A stretch of 64,000 bases of DNA from Casuarina equisetifolia (GCA_028551475.1 CM052359.1:21267583-21331582), one strand, 5' to 3'. Positions 1 to 11,554 are shown, numbered from the stretch's first letter. Notes: a model not told the origin generated them from the sequence alone. Made by a program: numbers and translations.

Positions 1-589
1 ATAAAATTGCTAGAGATTTTGGGGGATGTCATTTGGTATCTTACTACTTTGAAAATGGAGTTTGAAATGAAGAGAAAAAGGATGGTCTTACAAGGGAGGA
101 AGCCAAGAGAAGAGAATATAATCTTAGGTTGGAATTCTCTAAAAAAGTGGCCAAAGAGGGAAGGTTAATGGTGCTACAAATAATCCATACTAAGGAGGAA
201 GAATAATTAGTACAGTAAGGCTCAAGAAAGATATGCAAAGGGTGATTAAGGAATATAAGGATGTTTTTAAAGAATCGAAGGGATTACCTCCACATTAGAG
301 TCATGACCATTAGATAGTACTAAAAGGAGATAGGGAATCAGTTTTAGTAATGCTATATAGGCATTTGTACATGTAAAAAGGAAAGAATGAAAAAAAATTT
401 AAAAGGTTGCTAGAAAATGTGGTGATATGCCCAAATACAAGTCTATTTTCATCACTTGTATTACGAGTAAAGAAATCTAACAAGAATGGAAGTTGTATGT
501 TGACAAAAAGAATAGAATAGAATGATAGTAAATAAAAAAATTTCTCTTTCAATGATAGATTAATTGCTAGATAAATTACATAAGGCTAA

Positions 590-900
590 GTAATTTTTCA
601 AATTAGATTTAAAGTTAGGTTATTATCAAGTTATAATAAGGGATGAAGATATACCCGAGACTACCTTCAAAACTTATCATAGGCATTACGATTTCTTAGT
701 CATGCCTTTAGGCTTAAGAAATGCCCCTTCCATATTTATAGTGCTAATGAACATGGTTTTCTAGGATTATTTAAGGAAAATGATACTAGTTTTCTTTGAT
801 AACATCCTAGCATATTTTCATTCCTAGGAGGATCACTTAAGGCATGTGCATTTAAGCTTAGAGGAATGGTGAAATAACTAACTTTTTGTTAAGCTAAAGA
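590..900 (+). pseudogene. Gypsy reverse transcriptase fragment
   Basis: Translation gives recognisable RT text with in-frame stops after NMVF and after YFHS. The metal-binding motif VFFDDIL of the family is read as VFFDNIL, which would remove a catalytic aspartate. The fragment cannot make an active enzyme. Confidence 0.8.
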
Positions 901-2130
901 AGTACAAATTTGGGCACACCAAATTGTAATTCTTAGAACATGTGATGAGTAGTGAAGGAGTAGCAGTGGATTTAAAAAAGATGGAAGCAATATTATAATG
1001 GCCCACTTCAAAATCATAAGACCATTTTAGGGATTTTTTAAGATTGCAAGACATAGAAGATTTATTATGGGCTATGGAAGCATAGTTAAGCCCTTGAAGA
1101 ATTTAATAGAGAAAGATGCTTTCAAATAAGTAGAGGAAGCACAAGCCTTTGAAAAAATCAAGTCAGCCATGATAATAGCCCCAATCCTTACCCTTTGTGT
1201 TGGAATGTGATGCTTCGAGATGAAGAGTTAGTCTGGTTCTCTCACAAGGTAAGAAGCCCACAACATATTTTAGCAGGGCCTTGCATGGTAGTCACTTGAG
1301 ATTGTCAACGTATAAGAAAGAAATACTAGCAACTTGGTAGTACAAAAGTGGAGGCATTACCTTCTAAGAAGCCAATTTATCATTCCTATAGATCAATAGA
1401 GTCTTAAATTTATACAAGATCATAAGATTATTACAATGGCACAACAGAAGTGGTTATCCAAGTTGTTAGGTTATGATTTTATAGTTAAGTATAAGGTAGG
1501 TAAAGATAATGTTGTGCAACTAGAATATTTAAATAGGGTAAGGGAAAGTAAGGAGAGAAAAAAAATTCTCATTCAACAACATTTTAAGCTATATCTACCC
1601 CAATCCCCCTTACTTGGATACCATTAGAGATGAAATAAAGGGATGTATGCAAACACAAGAGTTGGTAGAAAGGATTAAGCTCAATACTATTATAATACTA
1701 GTTGGCACAGATCCATTATGCACACTCCTTATGAGATTATTTATGGGAGGAGTCCTCCCTCAATACTTTCATATGTAAAGGGTAGAGCTAAGGTGGGAGG
1801 GGTAGAACAAGTTTTAGTGGAGTGAAAGCAATCACTAAGTGAGACAAAGAGGAATCTCCAAGCTGCCTAGGAAAGAAAGAAAAAGGTGTATGGCAAAAAG
1901 TGAGGGGACCTTTAGTTTGAAGTGAGAGATTATGTTTACATGAAGCTTCCTCAATGCTACCAAATTTCTCTATCAAATCTCAAGCATAGCCAATTGACCA
2001 CTCATTTTCATGGGCCTTACAAGGTTCTACAGCATATGGGGACTGTTGCATATAAGTTGGATATCCCACCAGGATCTAAGGTACACCCATTTTCCATGTC
2101 TCAAAGTTGAAACGTTGGAAAAGGTAGGTT

Positions 2131-2355
2131 GTGGAGGACCTTGAAGAATTCCATGATGCCAAAGAGGACTTGAAGGAGGAGAACCACCTTCAAACCGTGC
2201 TGGAGTACTGCTCTAGGCAAGGTAAAGATAAGGCACTGGTTCATTGGAAAGGACACCCACTTTCGGAGGCTACATGGGAAGCAGTCAACCAACTTCAGCA
2301 TCGTTATCTGGAGTTCCAACTGAAGCAACTTAAGCAAAGTGGATTCCAGCCTTAA
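2131..2355 (+). pseudogene. Gypsy chromodomain fragment
   Basis: An open stretch of about 74 codons contains ALVHWKGHPLSEATWE, the typical chromodomain core found at the C-terminus of chromovirus integrases, where it guides integration to marked chromatin. It follows the integrase C-terminal region and sits just upstream of the purine tract and the presumed 3' LTR, as expected. It is the end of the polyprotein, not an independent gene. Confidence 0.75.
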
Positions 2356-2384
2356 GGACAAGGCTGTTTGTAAGGGGGAGAAAT

Positions 2385-2780
2385 TGTTACAGACATAGTT
2401 TTGAGCTGGGTTTTGTATTCGTGTAGCTAGTTGGGTCAATAATTTAGAGGCTTCCTTTGGTGGTACGGGTCGGGTAGAAACATAACGCGGGCTATTGTGT
2501 TGTGCAGCCGTCGAGGAAAAGTTTTATCCCCATCTTTGTACAAACAGTTTCCAGGCCATTTTCCTTGGTTGGGTTAATTCGCTTCACGATCACTCCCTGG
2601 TGACGTTTTCGTTCGAATCCTACAGTGAATTTCGTACTTAAGGACCAAACACCATGTCCCTCGCAGCTCGTCAAGCTCTTAACTATTTGAATCCGACCCT
2701 CATGGTTGATACTCTCTTCATATGTACAGATCACAGAACTTAAGAATTACGAGTTCATTTTTAACTTACATTTTAAAAGG
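2385..2780 (+). repeat. Probable 3' LTR of the gypsy element (end uncertain)
   Basis: The sequence begins TGTTACAGAC directly after a purine tract, as gypsy LTRs do. The other LTR is outside the window, so the right end cannot be fixed. It lies somewhere before the F-box gene start at 2837. This segment is therefore also the proximal promoter region of that gene. Confidence 0.5.
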
Positions 2781-2836
2781 TGTCGGCACGAGCGCCTGTT
2801 GGTCCTCCTCGAGCTTCTTCCGCAGCCCACAGGACC

Positions 2837-3907
2837 ATGGCCACCACCGAACCAGTAGGAACCCTTATCCCCTCCTTGCCGGACGACGTCGCATTAGACT
2901 GCCTGGCCCGAGTTCCGCGCTCCCACCATGCCACCCTATCCCACGTGTCCAGGGCAATCCGAACCGCCGTGTCGTCCCCTCCCTTCTTCGCTGTGCGCTG
3001 TCGCCTCCGCTGCACCGAGCCCGTTCTCTATATCTTTCTCCGCTCCTCTCTTTCTCCTTCCTTTATTTTCTCTCTCGATCTACACTCTGACTCTCAATCA
3101 AACCACCCTCGCTCCCTTACCCCGGTACCAGCCATCCCCGAAGCCGCAGTCGGATCTGCCTACGCCGCTCTGGGATCTACCATCTACGTCCTCGGGGGTT
3201 CCATCAACGACATATCCACCGCCAGAGTCTGGGCCCTCGACTGTCGCTTCAACCGATGGCGGCTTGCGCCGAGCATGCGGGTCGGGCGTGAGTTCGCCGC
3301 TGCGGGAGTTGTGGATGGGAAGATCTATGTGATGGGCGGGTGCGTGGTGGACACGTGGTTCCGGTCTAACAACTGGGCCGAGGTGTTTGATACGCTGACC
3401 GGGACGTGGAAACCAGTGGCGAGCCCGGTTGAGGTCCGGGAGAAGTGGATGCACGCAAGCGCGATGATAGATGGGAAGATCTACGCGAAGGCGGACAGGG
3501 GAGGGGCGGTGTACGATTCGAGGAGCGGGGCTTGGGAGAGCGTGGAGAGCAATCTGGATATGGGTTGGAGAGGAAGGGCGTGTGTGGTGGACGGGGTTCT
3601 GTACTGCTATGACTACTTGGGAAAGATCAGAGGGTACAATGTGGAGGAAAAGGCGTGGAGAGAGCTGAGGGGCGTGGAGAGAGGGCTGCCGAGGTTTCTT
3701 TGCGGGGCGACGATGGCGAACGTTGGGGAAAAGCTGGTGGTTGTGTGGGAGGAGAAGGGCAGCCGAATGGAGATTTGGTGTGCGGAGATTCGGGTGGAGA
3801 AGAGGGACGGCGGAAGAGAGCTGTGGGGCCAAATTGCGTGGGCGGGGAAGGTTGGGTGTGTGCCCAGTGGTTCGTGTATCGTGCAGTGCTTGGCGGTAGC
3901 GGGTTGA
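2837..3907 (+). CDS. F-box/kelch-repeat protein, SKIP6-like
   Basis: This intronless gene encodes 356 aa. Residues about 10-54 form an F-box (SLPDDVALDCLARVPR), the part that binds SKP1 in SCF ubiquitin ligases. Kelch repeats follow, for example VLGGS and then PSMRVGREFAAAGVV/GKIYVMGGC, and would form a beta-propeller for substrate recognition. I chose the ATG at 2837 (MATTEPVG...). The frame stays open upstream to about 2780, but without another ATG. The opening of the F-box resembles the plant SKIP6 group, which is a family-level inference; the substrate is unknown. The coding region is clearly more GC-rich than its surroundings. The gene starts about 450 bp after the presumed gypsy LTR begins, so its promoter may include retrotransposon sequence. 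Confidence 0.88.
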   Translation: MATTEPVGTLIPSLPDDVALDCLARVPRSHHATLSHVSRAIRTAVSSPPFFAVRCRLRCTEPVLYIFLRSSLSPSFIFSLDLHSDSQSNHPRSLTPVPAIPEAAVGSAYAALGSTIYVLGGSINDISTARVWALDCRFNRWRLAPSMRVGREFAAAGVVDGKIYVMGGCVVDTWFRSNNWAEVFDTLTGTWKPVASPVEVREKWMHASAMIDGKIYAKADRGGAVYDSRSGAWESVESNLDMGWRGRACVVDGVLYCYDYLGKIRGYNVEEKAWRELRGVERGLPRFLCGATMANVGEKLVVVWEEKGSRMEIWCAEIRVEKRDGGRELWGQIAWAGKVGCVPSGSCIVQCLAVAG

Positions 3908-5098
3908 TGTGCCGAAATGTGTACAGGTATAATTAATATTCGGCTTGCTCGTTGTTCTTCTTTATGTTCATCTTTTGTTGGAAGGAAATTGAGTTGGCTT
4001 AGCGTTGTTGTTGGAATTACACAAACTTTGAGTCTCAATGGCAGTGATTCGTCACACAAGCTCATGCATCGATTTAGAAGCTCCATTGTTGTAAATGTGT
4101 ATGATGTAAATTATGTAATTGTTTTGCTCATTTTGTGGTGTATTGGATCTCTTCTTTATGCAAATAATTATGTCAAGTGGAGTAAGTTTATGTTGTACTC
4201 GAAATTCCATATACTATAAAATGGATACTTTGGTTGTGTACTTTGAAGCTTCAGGATTAGATATGTGCTTATGCTATTCAGATATGAGTTGCTCAATAAA
4301 ATTTTTGGCCAAACGAGTCTTGTTATAGTACGTGACTATTGCGACTTGCTGGCCTCATGCTTGAATGCTGCAACGACGCATAGCCCAGAGGAGGAAGTGA
4401 TTCTTTCAGCTTTGGTGTTGGTCCCTTTCCTCTTGTGACTCACCATAAAGTTATTGTTTAAACTATCTCTGTTCCTCTCTCGCTTTCTCCTGGCTATTAT
4501 ACTATTTTCTTTTGATTCCTACCCATGGTTCTTGCTAGGAGCACTCTAGTGTGTGATCTGATGATTCTGTCGATTGCTTATCATTTGGTATAGCATGACT
4601 ATTAAGAGTCTGTTCCACTACCTGGTGATGTGGTGGTAGAGGTCGGGTTTCAGGGGCAAATTGTTGGTGGAGAGGAAGTGGAGTCGTGTGTTAGACTAAG
4701 GTCTTGTGTTCTGCATGCCGTGATGGTGTGTTGTAATGGATTTAAGTACATGATCTTACATAGTAAGTGAAAGGAACTAACCCTAGAGAGTATGTAAAAT
4801 AAACCTCATGCTACTTTACCAGTTTAGGCTGCCCACCTTCTAGTTGGTTCTTAGATTTCTTCAGTTGTTGAGTTGAATGTATTCACGGTTTCTTCCTTTG
4901 ATTAGGAAAAAGATATTGGTTTGTTGAAGTGGAATATAATGAAGGTTCTGTTGGTTTCCTTCTCTCTACTCAAGTAGGATGTGGGAATCAAACCCTGCAC
5001 TGGACTAGGGAAGGCTCCCTCATGACTCTAGTATTATGCTGTCTTCTACTCTAGTGGCTGTTGCAATATTACGGAAGTATGAGGAAAAGCTCCTATTG

Positions 5099-5118
5099 GT
5101 TGTTGTCTAGGTGATTTT
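5099..5118. repeat. Target-site duplication, left copy
   Basis: Twenty bases identical to 5220-5239, flanking the SINE. The end positions are ambiguous by a base or so where the tail meets the duplication. Confidence 0.75.
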
Positions 5119-5219
5119 TAAAAAAAAAAAAAAAAAAAACACTCACACATAGGGATTGGAGGGGGGAATGGACTCGTTGATCAAGAGGTTGGCTTACCAC
5201 TAAGCTAGGGAATTGCCCT
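5119..5219 (-). mobile_element. tRNA-derived SINE with oligo-T tail
   Basis: Read on the minus strand, a 101-bp insert starts near AGGGCAATTCCC, carries TAGCTTAGTGG (a good match to the Pol III A-box) and ends in about 20 T. It is flanked by a 20-bp direct repeat at 5099-5118 and 5220-5239 (GTTGTTGTCTAGGTGATTTT), the target-site duplication left by LINE-type retrotransposition. The B-box is degenerate. T-tailed SINEs are known in plants (TS and p-SINE types); the family here is not identified. Confidence 0.75.
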
Positions 5220-5239
5220 GTTGTTGTCTAGGTGATTTT
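5220..5239. repeat. Target-site duplication, right copy
   Basis: Identical to 5099-5118. It marks the tRNA-like head side of the inserted SINE. Confidence 0.75.
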
Positions 5240-6280
5240 CCCTCAACATTTTGTGATTGGAAATACCAATAGTTGCTTAAAGACTATCCTTCGTCTCACT
5301 ATTCTCCATATTCCTCATGGCTTGCTCTCAAGTTTATGCTCTTGTAAGTAATTGTGTTTTTTTCTTAAAAATAAAAAATAAACTCACATACCACTGTGTT
5401 AAACATGGGATCAGGAGGATTTAGATAGTACTTGTTTCTAATTCAACCAGGTTGCCAACTATTTAACTTATTGTAATAAAGAATTGTAAAACTTAGAAAT
5501 TTATTTTCTGAATCTTGTTTATGTTTTCCTGCTTTCCCTTATCGGATGCGCTATTATGTACCTCTTCCAGTTCTATTGAAGAGGTTATTACGTCCTTGGC
5601 ACGCAGCACCATGTCTCAGCTCTATGAATCACGTTGCCTGTTTTTAATTTTTAATTTTTAAAATTTTACGTTAGTTCTTGTCATAATCCATTAGAACTTC
5701 TTGAGTGTGGTAGAGAGGATCCCAAACCCTAAAGGTCATTCACTACTCTAATTGGATGTGTAGTGGAGAGGGAATTGAAGCGAGATCTCGCCTGATGATT
5801 ACCAGCAGCCATTGCAAGTGCGCTAAAGTGGTCAAAACGGATTCGACTTTTAACAACTTTGTGTCGCTTGTATACAGCAGAAACTGGCTTTATGATTGAA
5901 TAATTACAACTCTACAGCTTAATGGAGCTACAGCCAAATTGTTTCTTCGCTTTCTTGGCTTCCGTTGAACTTCTGATGATCTTTGCTTACGCTCGACCAC
6001 CCACCTAGGGAAACATAAACATAGGACACATATAAAGCACAGCGTTGTGAGGCTCGGGCCTAAGCAGTTCAGCACAGAATGCTCAGATTTGCAGCATGAT
6101 TTCATACTGGCTAAAGGCTTTCCCAACTAAGCCAGAACAGAGAATGGTCAAAGTGACAGAAAACGGGTCCCATCTTCGAACACTCAATGACATGGCATCC
6201 CTGGAGATATGTATCCAAAGCCTTTATTACATAATACTTTATTTAAACTAAGGTATTCTTCCAAACATGACACTGGTTGA

Positions 6281-6365
6281 GACCGGCGAGTCCACCGGTG
6301 AGGGTTCGAATTTCCCTTCCATCCTCCTCCGTGAGTAAGAAAAAAAAAAAAAAAAAAAAAAAACG
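6281..6365 (+). mobile_element. Second, shorter SINE-like insert with A-tail
   Basis: It contains GGTTCGAATTTCC (6303-6315), a B-box-like motif, followed by a pyrimidine-rich stretch, GTGAGTAAG and about 24 A. An 8-bp direct repeat CTGGTTGA lies at 6273-6280 and 6366-6373. The A-box side is missing or not recognisable, so it may be 5'-truncated. The text just before its tail (GTGAGT) resembles that of the 5.1-kb SINE. Confidence 0.45.
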
Positions 6366-6475
6366 CTGGTTGACCTACTCCTGCAAAAGTGTTGCGGATG
6401 TACATAGCAGATTCTAAAAACATCTTAACCGCGGAACTTCATCCGTTATTGCAGGGGCACCTATTTGACGCCCTT

Positions 6476-6664
6476 CTAATCATATCTTCTCCTACTAGTA
6501 ACTATGTACGGAGGAGAGAGGTCAAGGGTATCACCCAACCTGTCTTCCCACTCGTCTTCCAAATTAACGTGATTCAATTCGCACCTCGGTCTCTTCTGGT
6601 CAGGGTTAAAGGTTTCTTCCTCACAGCCGCTGCTATCCTTGCCTAGAAGCCATTGCCCTCCACC
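6476..6664 (-). other. Unassigned open frame behind an acceptor-like site
   Basis: On the minus strand, TTTCAG is followed by 62 open codons ending in TAG. The product is rich in acidic and arginine residues (for example NLEDEWEDRLGDTL near its middle). It has no ATG and no recognisable upstream exon. I do not recognise a family. It could be a terminal exon fragment, a pseudogene scrap or chance. Confidence 0.2.
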
Positions 6665-7149
6665 CTGAAATTTATGAACTACTTGTCAAAAACGACCTTT
6701 AAACTAAAAGTAAAAAATGGAGGGCAGGATGGACTGAAGCCAGAAAGCAGTTACTGATTGTAATTTTAAAACCTTAAAACCTTAAAACCTTAAAACTCTG
6801 GAGTAATTCAATATGGAATCCAGTTTTCAATTGTTTTTCTTGAATGTGAAAATAATTGTTCAGGCAACCAAGAGTAGAATTGATTCTACATTGCAGTCAA
6901 TGCCCTTACCACTATTATTGGCTAATTCTCACAATTTTTAGTCCACTAGAACCCAATTTCCCCTGGGTTTGTCCGCTTTCAGAACTTGGACGTACCACAT
7001 ATCCTAATTAACTTCTATCTAGGTGATCCCATTACCAATAAAAAACACTGCATTCTGGTCATGCATTGTATTTCACTTGAATATAAAAGGGGAGCAAAGG
7101 CAGGGCCCGATGCAATTTAAGGCCAATATATACACGACCAGCCCGACCA

Positions 7150-7186
7150 AAATATCACTTAATATTAAATTATTTAAGTGATATTT
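7150..7186. repeat. Inverted repeat (13-bp arms) downstream of shikimate kinase
   Basis: AAATATCACTTAA and its exact reverse complement TTAAGTGATATTT are separated by 11 bases. It lies about 210 bp past the shikimate kinase stop codon, within plausible 3'UTR distance, and would fold as an AU-rich hairpin if transcribed. Confidence 0.6.
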
Positions 7187-7395
7187 AATCAGCCATTATA
7201 TAAATCTCAACATCTTTAACACTACGAAAAATATCACTTCTATTATCTTCGAATGGCAGATCCTAGCTATAAAGAAAGACACACAACGCACACCATGTTC
7301 CGTTAATAAAAATAGAAACACGGCAGCTACACCCAAATTCTGAAAGGAAAATCATAAAGTACCAAAATATAAACATGACGCCGAAGCTCGCTGAA

Positions 7396-10300
7396 CTAGG
7401 TTGCAAAATGCCCATCCTCTTCATTCAGAAAGCCCTTAATTTGCTCAAGTGCCTGGCAAAATGTGAAGACACAGAACGGCAATGAGAATGTAAAATACCA
7501 AAACCAACTTCCAAATTATTTAGAATATTATTCCACAGGCTTTTTTCTTTCTCCTTTCATTTCCTTCTTTTTCTTCCAGTGGCTATGATATGCAATAGCT
7601 TAGGATGCTTATACAACTACTCTTAGAGAGAGAGTGAGAGAGAGACCTCAATTGCAATAGCAGTCGGCGTGAGATTGGATACATCTTTATGCCCTAATTT
7701 AGCTGCAATCTCTGCAAAATGAAAACGCTTGCTTTGAGCACTTTGACAAACATAATCCCCCGACAAGGACATTTTAATCCTCTACAAGAATCATGAAGAC
7801 TGAAACTTATGTGAAAAGAGAAAAGAAAAGGATGAGTCTATCGCATGGAATATCATGACCATAAAGACCGCCAGAATCAAGAAAAGCCTCAAGGTTTCAT
7901 ATGTAAGTGCCAAAAGTATAAAACAGTCTTTCTTTTCTGAGTCCTTCCGCTTTCTTTTTTCCTTTTATTGGCTTCACCAAGCAACCTAAAATAATTACAT
8001 GGACCTAAAATTCATATACCTTCCAGAGAAACTCTCGCATTTGCATTGGCATAGGCTTCAATCCTCTCTTCCAGAAGAGTAGACAGGCGAGCAAAAGTCT
8101 GCATTGAAGTAAAGGGTCAAGAGATTCCAGCAATTAGAACTCCCACTTGCGTCTCACAATATTTAGTTAACTAATGGAAGTCTAAATATTTATCTTGCTC
8201 AGAATTTCCGCGGACAAGGTATCCCACCTTGGTGTATGCATCACCCGAATCTTGATTCAAGAGGGGACGAGAATCAGTTCCTACAGCAGAAATTCTGTGG
8301 GCCAAGGCTTCCAGAGGAACATCCAACCAGACACTTATACCCTTTTGCATATATTTCCTGATTAGCCAAATAGAAGACATGCTCATTACACAAGTCATAG
8401 AAACAGTGAACTGTATAGAAAAGAAGAAAAGTAGTTGCATATATCTGTATGTTCGCACTTACCAATTCACGGGCCGAACAACCGCACCTCCACCAGTAGA
8501 AACAACAAACCTATGCATCAAAGATAGCTTCCGCAACACCTCAGTCTACATGTCAAACAAATATTGCAAATTTTTAGTTCCAATAACTAAATGAACGAAG
8601 CAAGAACAGATACTATAATTAGCAGTTTGTTGTGGACCAAATATAAGCACTTAACACCTCAAACATGTTGCACACGTTAACACAAATATTGACATTCACT
8701 AACAACCCCCCCTCCATTTGCTTTTCAGATACAGTACACAGGTCATGAGTGCCTTACATGTTAGTTCCAATAAGATTCTGTATTTCAAGATAAACTAATG
8801 ATCAACCATTTTGCCATCTCTTCTCATTGAAGCAATAGGTAGAGTATAGAGCGTGGAACAACTTAATTCATTATGTTCTACAATCATCATATGTAGACAC
8901 CCAAGAAGCAAACAAGTCAACTATCCTCTTTGAATCACCCATTGAACCCCAAAAATGGGGAACATGAGGGACGGCATTTCTATTGTTTACAAGCAATGCG
9001 ATAGAAGATCCAACTGTTTCACCCCAAGTTTTTGAAATGCAACACCTGTCAACCACAACTAATTTCCTATTAACAGGAATTTCTACTGTCAAAATTTTAA
9101 CCCAAGCTTCCATTCACAGATAACATAAATTTTATTTATGATATACGAATAATGAAGGAAATCCAGTCTCCCCAAAAGATCCTACACCTCTAAATGTTAT
9201 TGCTATTCTACCAACTTAGTTTGTTATTTGATTTTACAGAACTCCATAACTAAAAGACCTGGAGTAGATTATACAGCATACTCGTATTTAGGACGTGGGA
9301 AGAAACAGATGAACATCATATTTGTAGATGAGCCTCCAACATCCTATAAAAGAACAGTAGAAAATATATGACTAGCAGTACGTCCTCACTAACCTCCTTT
9401 TCTCTGAAGAAGCCCTCCCCATAGAGCTTGAATATTTCAGTTACAGAAGTTCCATCAAGCTCCTGCTCCACCAGGGTGTCACTGGAGCAACCAAGACATT
9501 GTTAAATGCAGAACTAATTGAGGAAGACACTGCCCTTCAGGCAGACAGAACAGAAGAAGAATTTTCCAATGGTAACAATTTCAACTTGGTATTCTATGTC
9601 AAAAAGTAGACCATATTCTTCACATTATTGCAACTCACATACACTAAGATTCAAATTTTTCACTTGAAGCAGCTTCTGAGAGTCCATCACATCCATTTGG
9701 ATATTGAACTCTCACTATTATGGCCTCCAATTGAACCCCAAAAACAATGAAGCAAATTTCAGCAAAATTACGCAATAACACCCTTCCCGAATCAAATTTT
9801 TTCTCCCCCCTCTAATTGTTTCACAGATCTGGTTGAAGAACAAATGTTTTGTCTAAGCCTAACAGCAAGTAGTCAGGGTCCAAACCTATCAGAAAAGCAA
9901 TAGCCAAGTACTTGCGCCAAAATCTTGCCCACAGTAGTTTTCCCAGAACCCATCATTCCTGCATTAGACATTTATATAGTTTCAATAACAGAATAAATGA
10001 AGGATCACTAAATATAATGGACTTAAATTTAAACAAAAAAACTGACCAACAAGATAAATACAGCGTCCATTTAAATACGGCTCGATCTCTTGTGACTTAT
10101 TCTGCAATTTTATTAACTTCCAGTAAGAAGAATACCCAAAACAGTCCTTACATGAGATACATGCTGCCTCAAATATTTCAATTTGTGGCATAGTTACACA
10201 ATCATTTGATCCAAATGAATACGAAACTCACCACAAAAAGAGAAGATTATCATGTCATCATGCTCGTGAACAAAAATTCAAATTAGAGAAAAGTGAAATT

Positions 10301-11554
10301 ATGTCATACCTTCAAAATCAAAGCATCATCAAAAGGAGCTGGGAGACCTCCAGTTTCCAAGATTGAAGCTACAAGATAATATAAGAAATAATACGTCAAT
10401 ACTCAAAGCAGAAGTACTTAAGTTCACTATATATGTGCATGCAGAGAAGACAGAGAACACAGTCAACAAGTTCTTTTGCTACCAAGTTCAATAATCTTAT
10501 AAGTTCCCCGAGTCATCTAACTATCATATTAATCTTCGCTATCGTACCATTGCATAGAATTATCATAAAACATATGTTGCTATTCAGTACACATGGAAAT
10601 TGCAATACAACTTTTGAGGACATCAAATATAAGCGGTCCTCTAATATGGTTGAGATCAAAGAATGGGAACTTCAAACAATTATTAGTGCTAGTGGTCGAA
10701 AACCTTCTGCAAGCATAAACCCCAGAAAATTACATAGAGTCATAAAAAATGAAATTGTTCTATGCAACAGCCGATCATAAACATGCATATCCTGAAAGAT
10801 AAATTCTTTGCTTAAACTTCTGTAAATTTATGGAGGAAAAAGAATTGGATCCCATTTTGTCGTAATTCATTCCTGCCCATTTCTTCAAGTGTATGCCAGC
10901 CAGATTCTAAGCTTTAAACATCATGCGTGAATCATTATAAGCTACAACTTGCAAAAGAGCAGATGTATGATTTACTAGGGGGACGTCATCGAGATAATGC
11001 AATAAGCCAAAAACTTCTCTTGGTATATGCTTCACACTTACACTAATTCCCAAGACGCTGATCTAATTTGTCTAGATCTCCAAGCACATTCCAGTTTAAC
11101 TAAACTAATCACTTTGAAGAAAGAGAGACAGATCCATCATAAACAGCGACATTTTCTGTGACATCTAACGGCTAAAGAAATAGCCAATTACCAGAAAGCC
11201 CAAACTAAACGTGCATTTAAAAGTTGGAAACCTGTTTCTATATTAAATTTACAAGTCAATAGGCAAAAGTCACTCCGAAACAATGGAAGCCTTTCATTAG
11301 GGTGTAAGTAAAAGGTTCAATCTTTGCAAAATACCTGGAAAGTTCCTATAAGAATAGCACGCCTCCAACGACACGGTTTTGCGCCTATTTGAAATACTTG
11401 TTTTAGGCAGCCATTGAGCTGAGACTAACACGGGAAACCCATCTTGTTCCCTGAATCGCCGAGAGGACCGCACCGATACTCTAGGTCCCCGACAAATTTT
11501 CTCGGAACCGGTACACGGCGGAAGCGGCAAACTCTGCGCAATCATTGCTTCCAT
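7396..11554 (-). CDS. SK: Shikimate kinase, chloroplastic
   Basis: It phosphorylates shikimate at O3 with ATP, step five of the shikimate pathway, in plastids. Minus-strand exons: 11554-11335, 10368-10310, 10101-10047, 9958-9886, 9481-9394, 8545-8463, 8357-8228, 8098-8020, 7711-7647, 7452-7396. All junctions are GT..AG and in phase, giving 302 aa, the usual plant length. Residues 1 to about 73 are a basic, Ser-rich transit peptide. The P-loop is GMMGSGKT (112-119). Shikimate-binding residues expected from the family are present: Asp137, Arg162 in FFREKE, GGG 183-185, and Arg248 before EAY. The lid arginine is Arg223 in DSRPLL. The frame is open a little upstream through a GTG, but the first ATG is at 11554. 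The C-terminus EEDGHFAT is typical of plant enzymes. It is most like Arabidopsis SK1/SK2. Confidence 0.95.

Larger units (their letters stand above)
1..2384 (+). mobile_element. Decayed Ty3/gypsy (chromovirus-type) retrotransposon, 3' part
   Basis: This is the 3' part of a Ty3/gypsy polyprotein, with stops and frame changes throughout. From left to right I see reverse transcriptase (about 590-900, including [20 protein letters not shown]), RNase H (about 1290-1560), a piece of integrase C-terminus (about 1700-2110) and a chromodomain (2131-2355). A purine tract at 2372-2380 is followed by a probable 3' LTR start (TGTTACAG, 2385). The catalytic box that is normally FDD reads FDN here. The integrase zinc finger and DDE core are missing between about 1640 and 1700, so there has been a large internal deletion. 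The 5' part and 5' LTR lie outside the window. It is non-functional. The class assignment rests on domain order and the chromodomain. Confidence 0.85.
3908..7395. other. Intergenic region, F-box gene to shikimate kinase
   Basis: No convincing gene was found. A possible poly(A) signal AATAAA for the F-box gene is at 4295-4300. The stretch contains two SINE-type insertions (5119-5219 and 6281-6365), an unassigned open frame on the minus strand (6476-6664), a short run of an AAAACCTT repeat (6766-6796) and a hairpin near 7150-7186. The rest is AT-rich without coding signal. Confidence 0.6.

Noticed and set aside
3098-3832. Long minus-strand frame opposite the F-box/kelch gene
   Set aside because: It is the mirror of a GC-rich coding region; the plus strand has F-box and kelch motifs and this one has none.
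6766-6796. AAAACCTT repeat resembling a telomere repeat
   Set aside because: The unit is 8 bases with only about 3.5 copies and does not match the plant telomere CCCTAAA.
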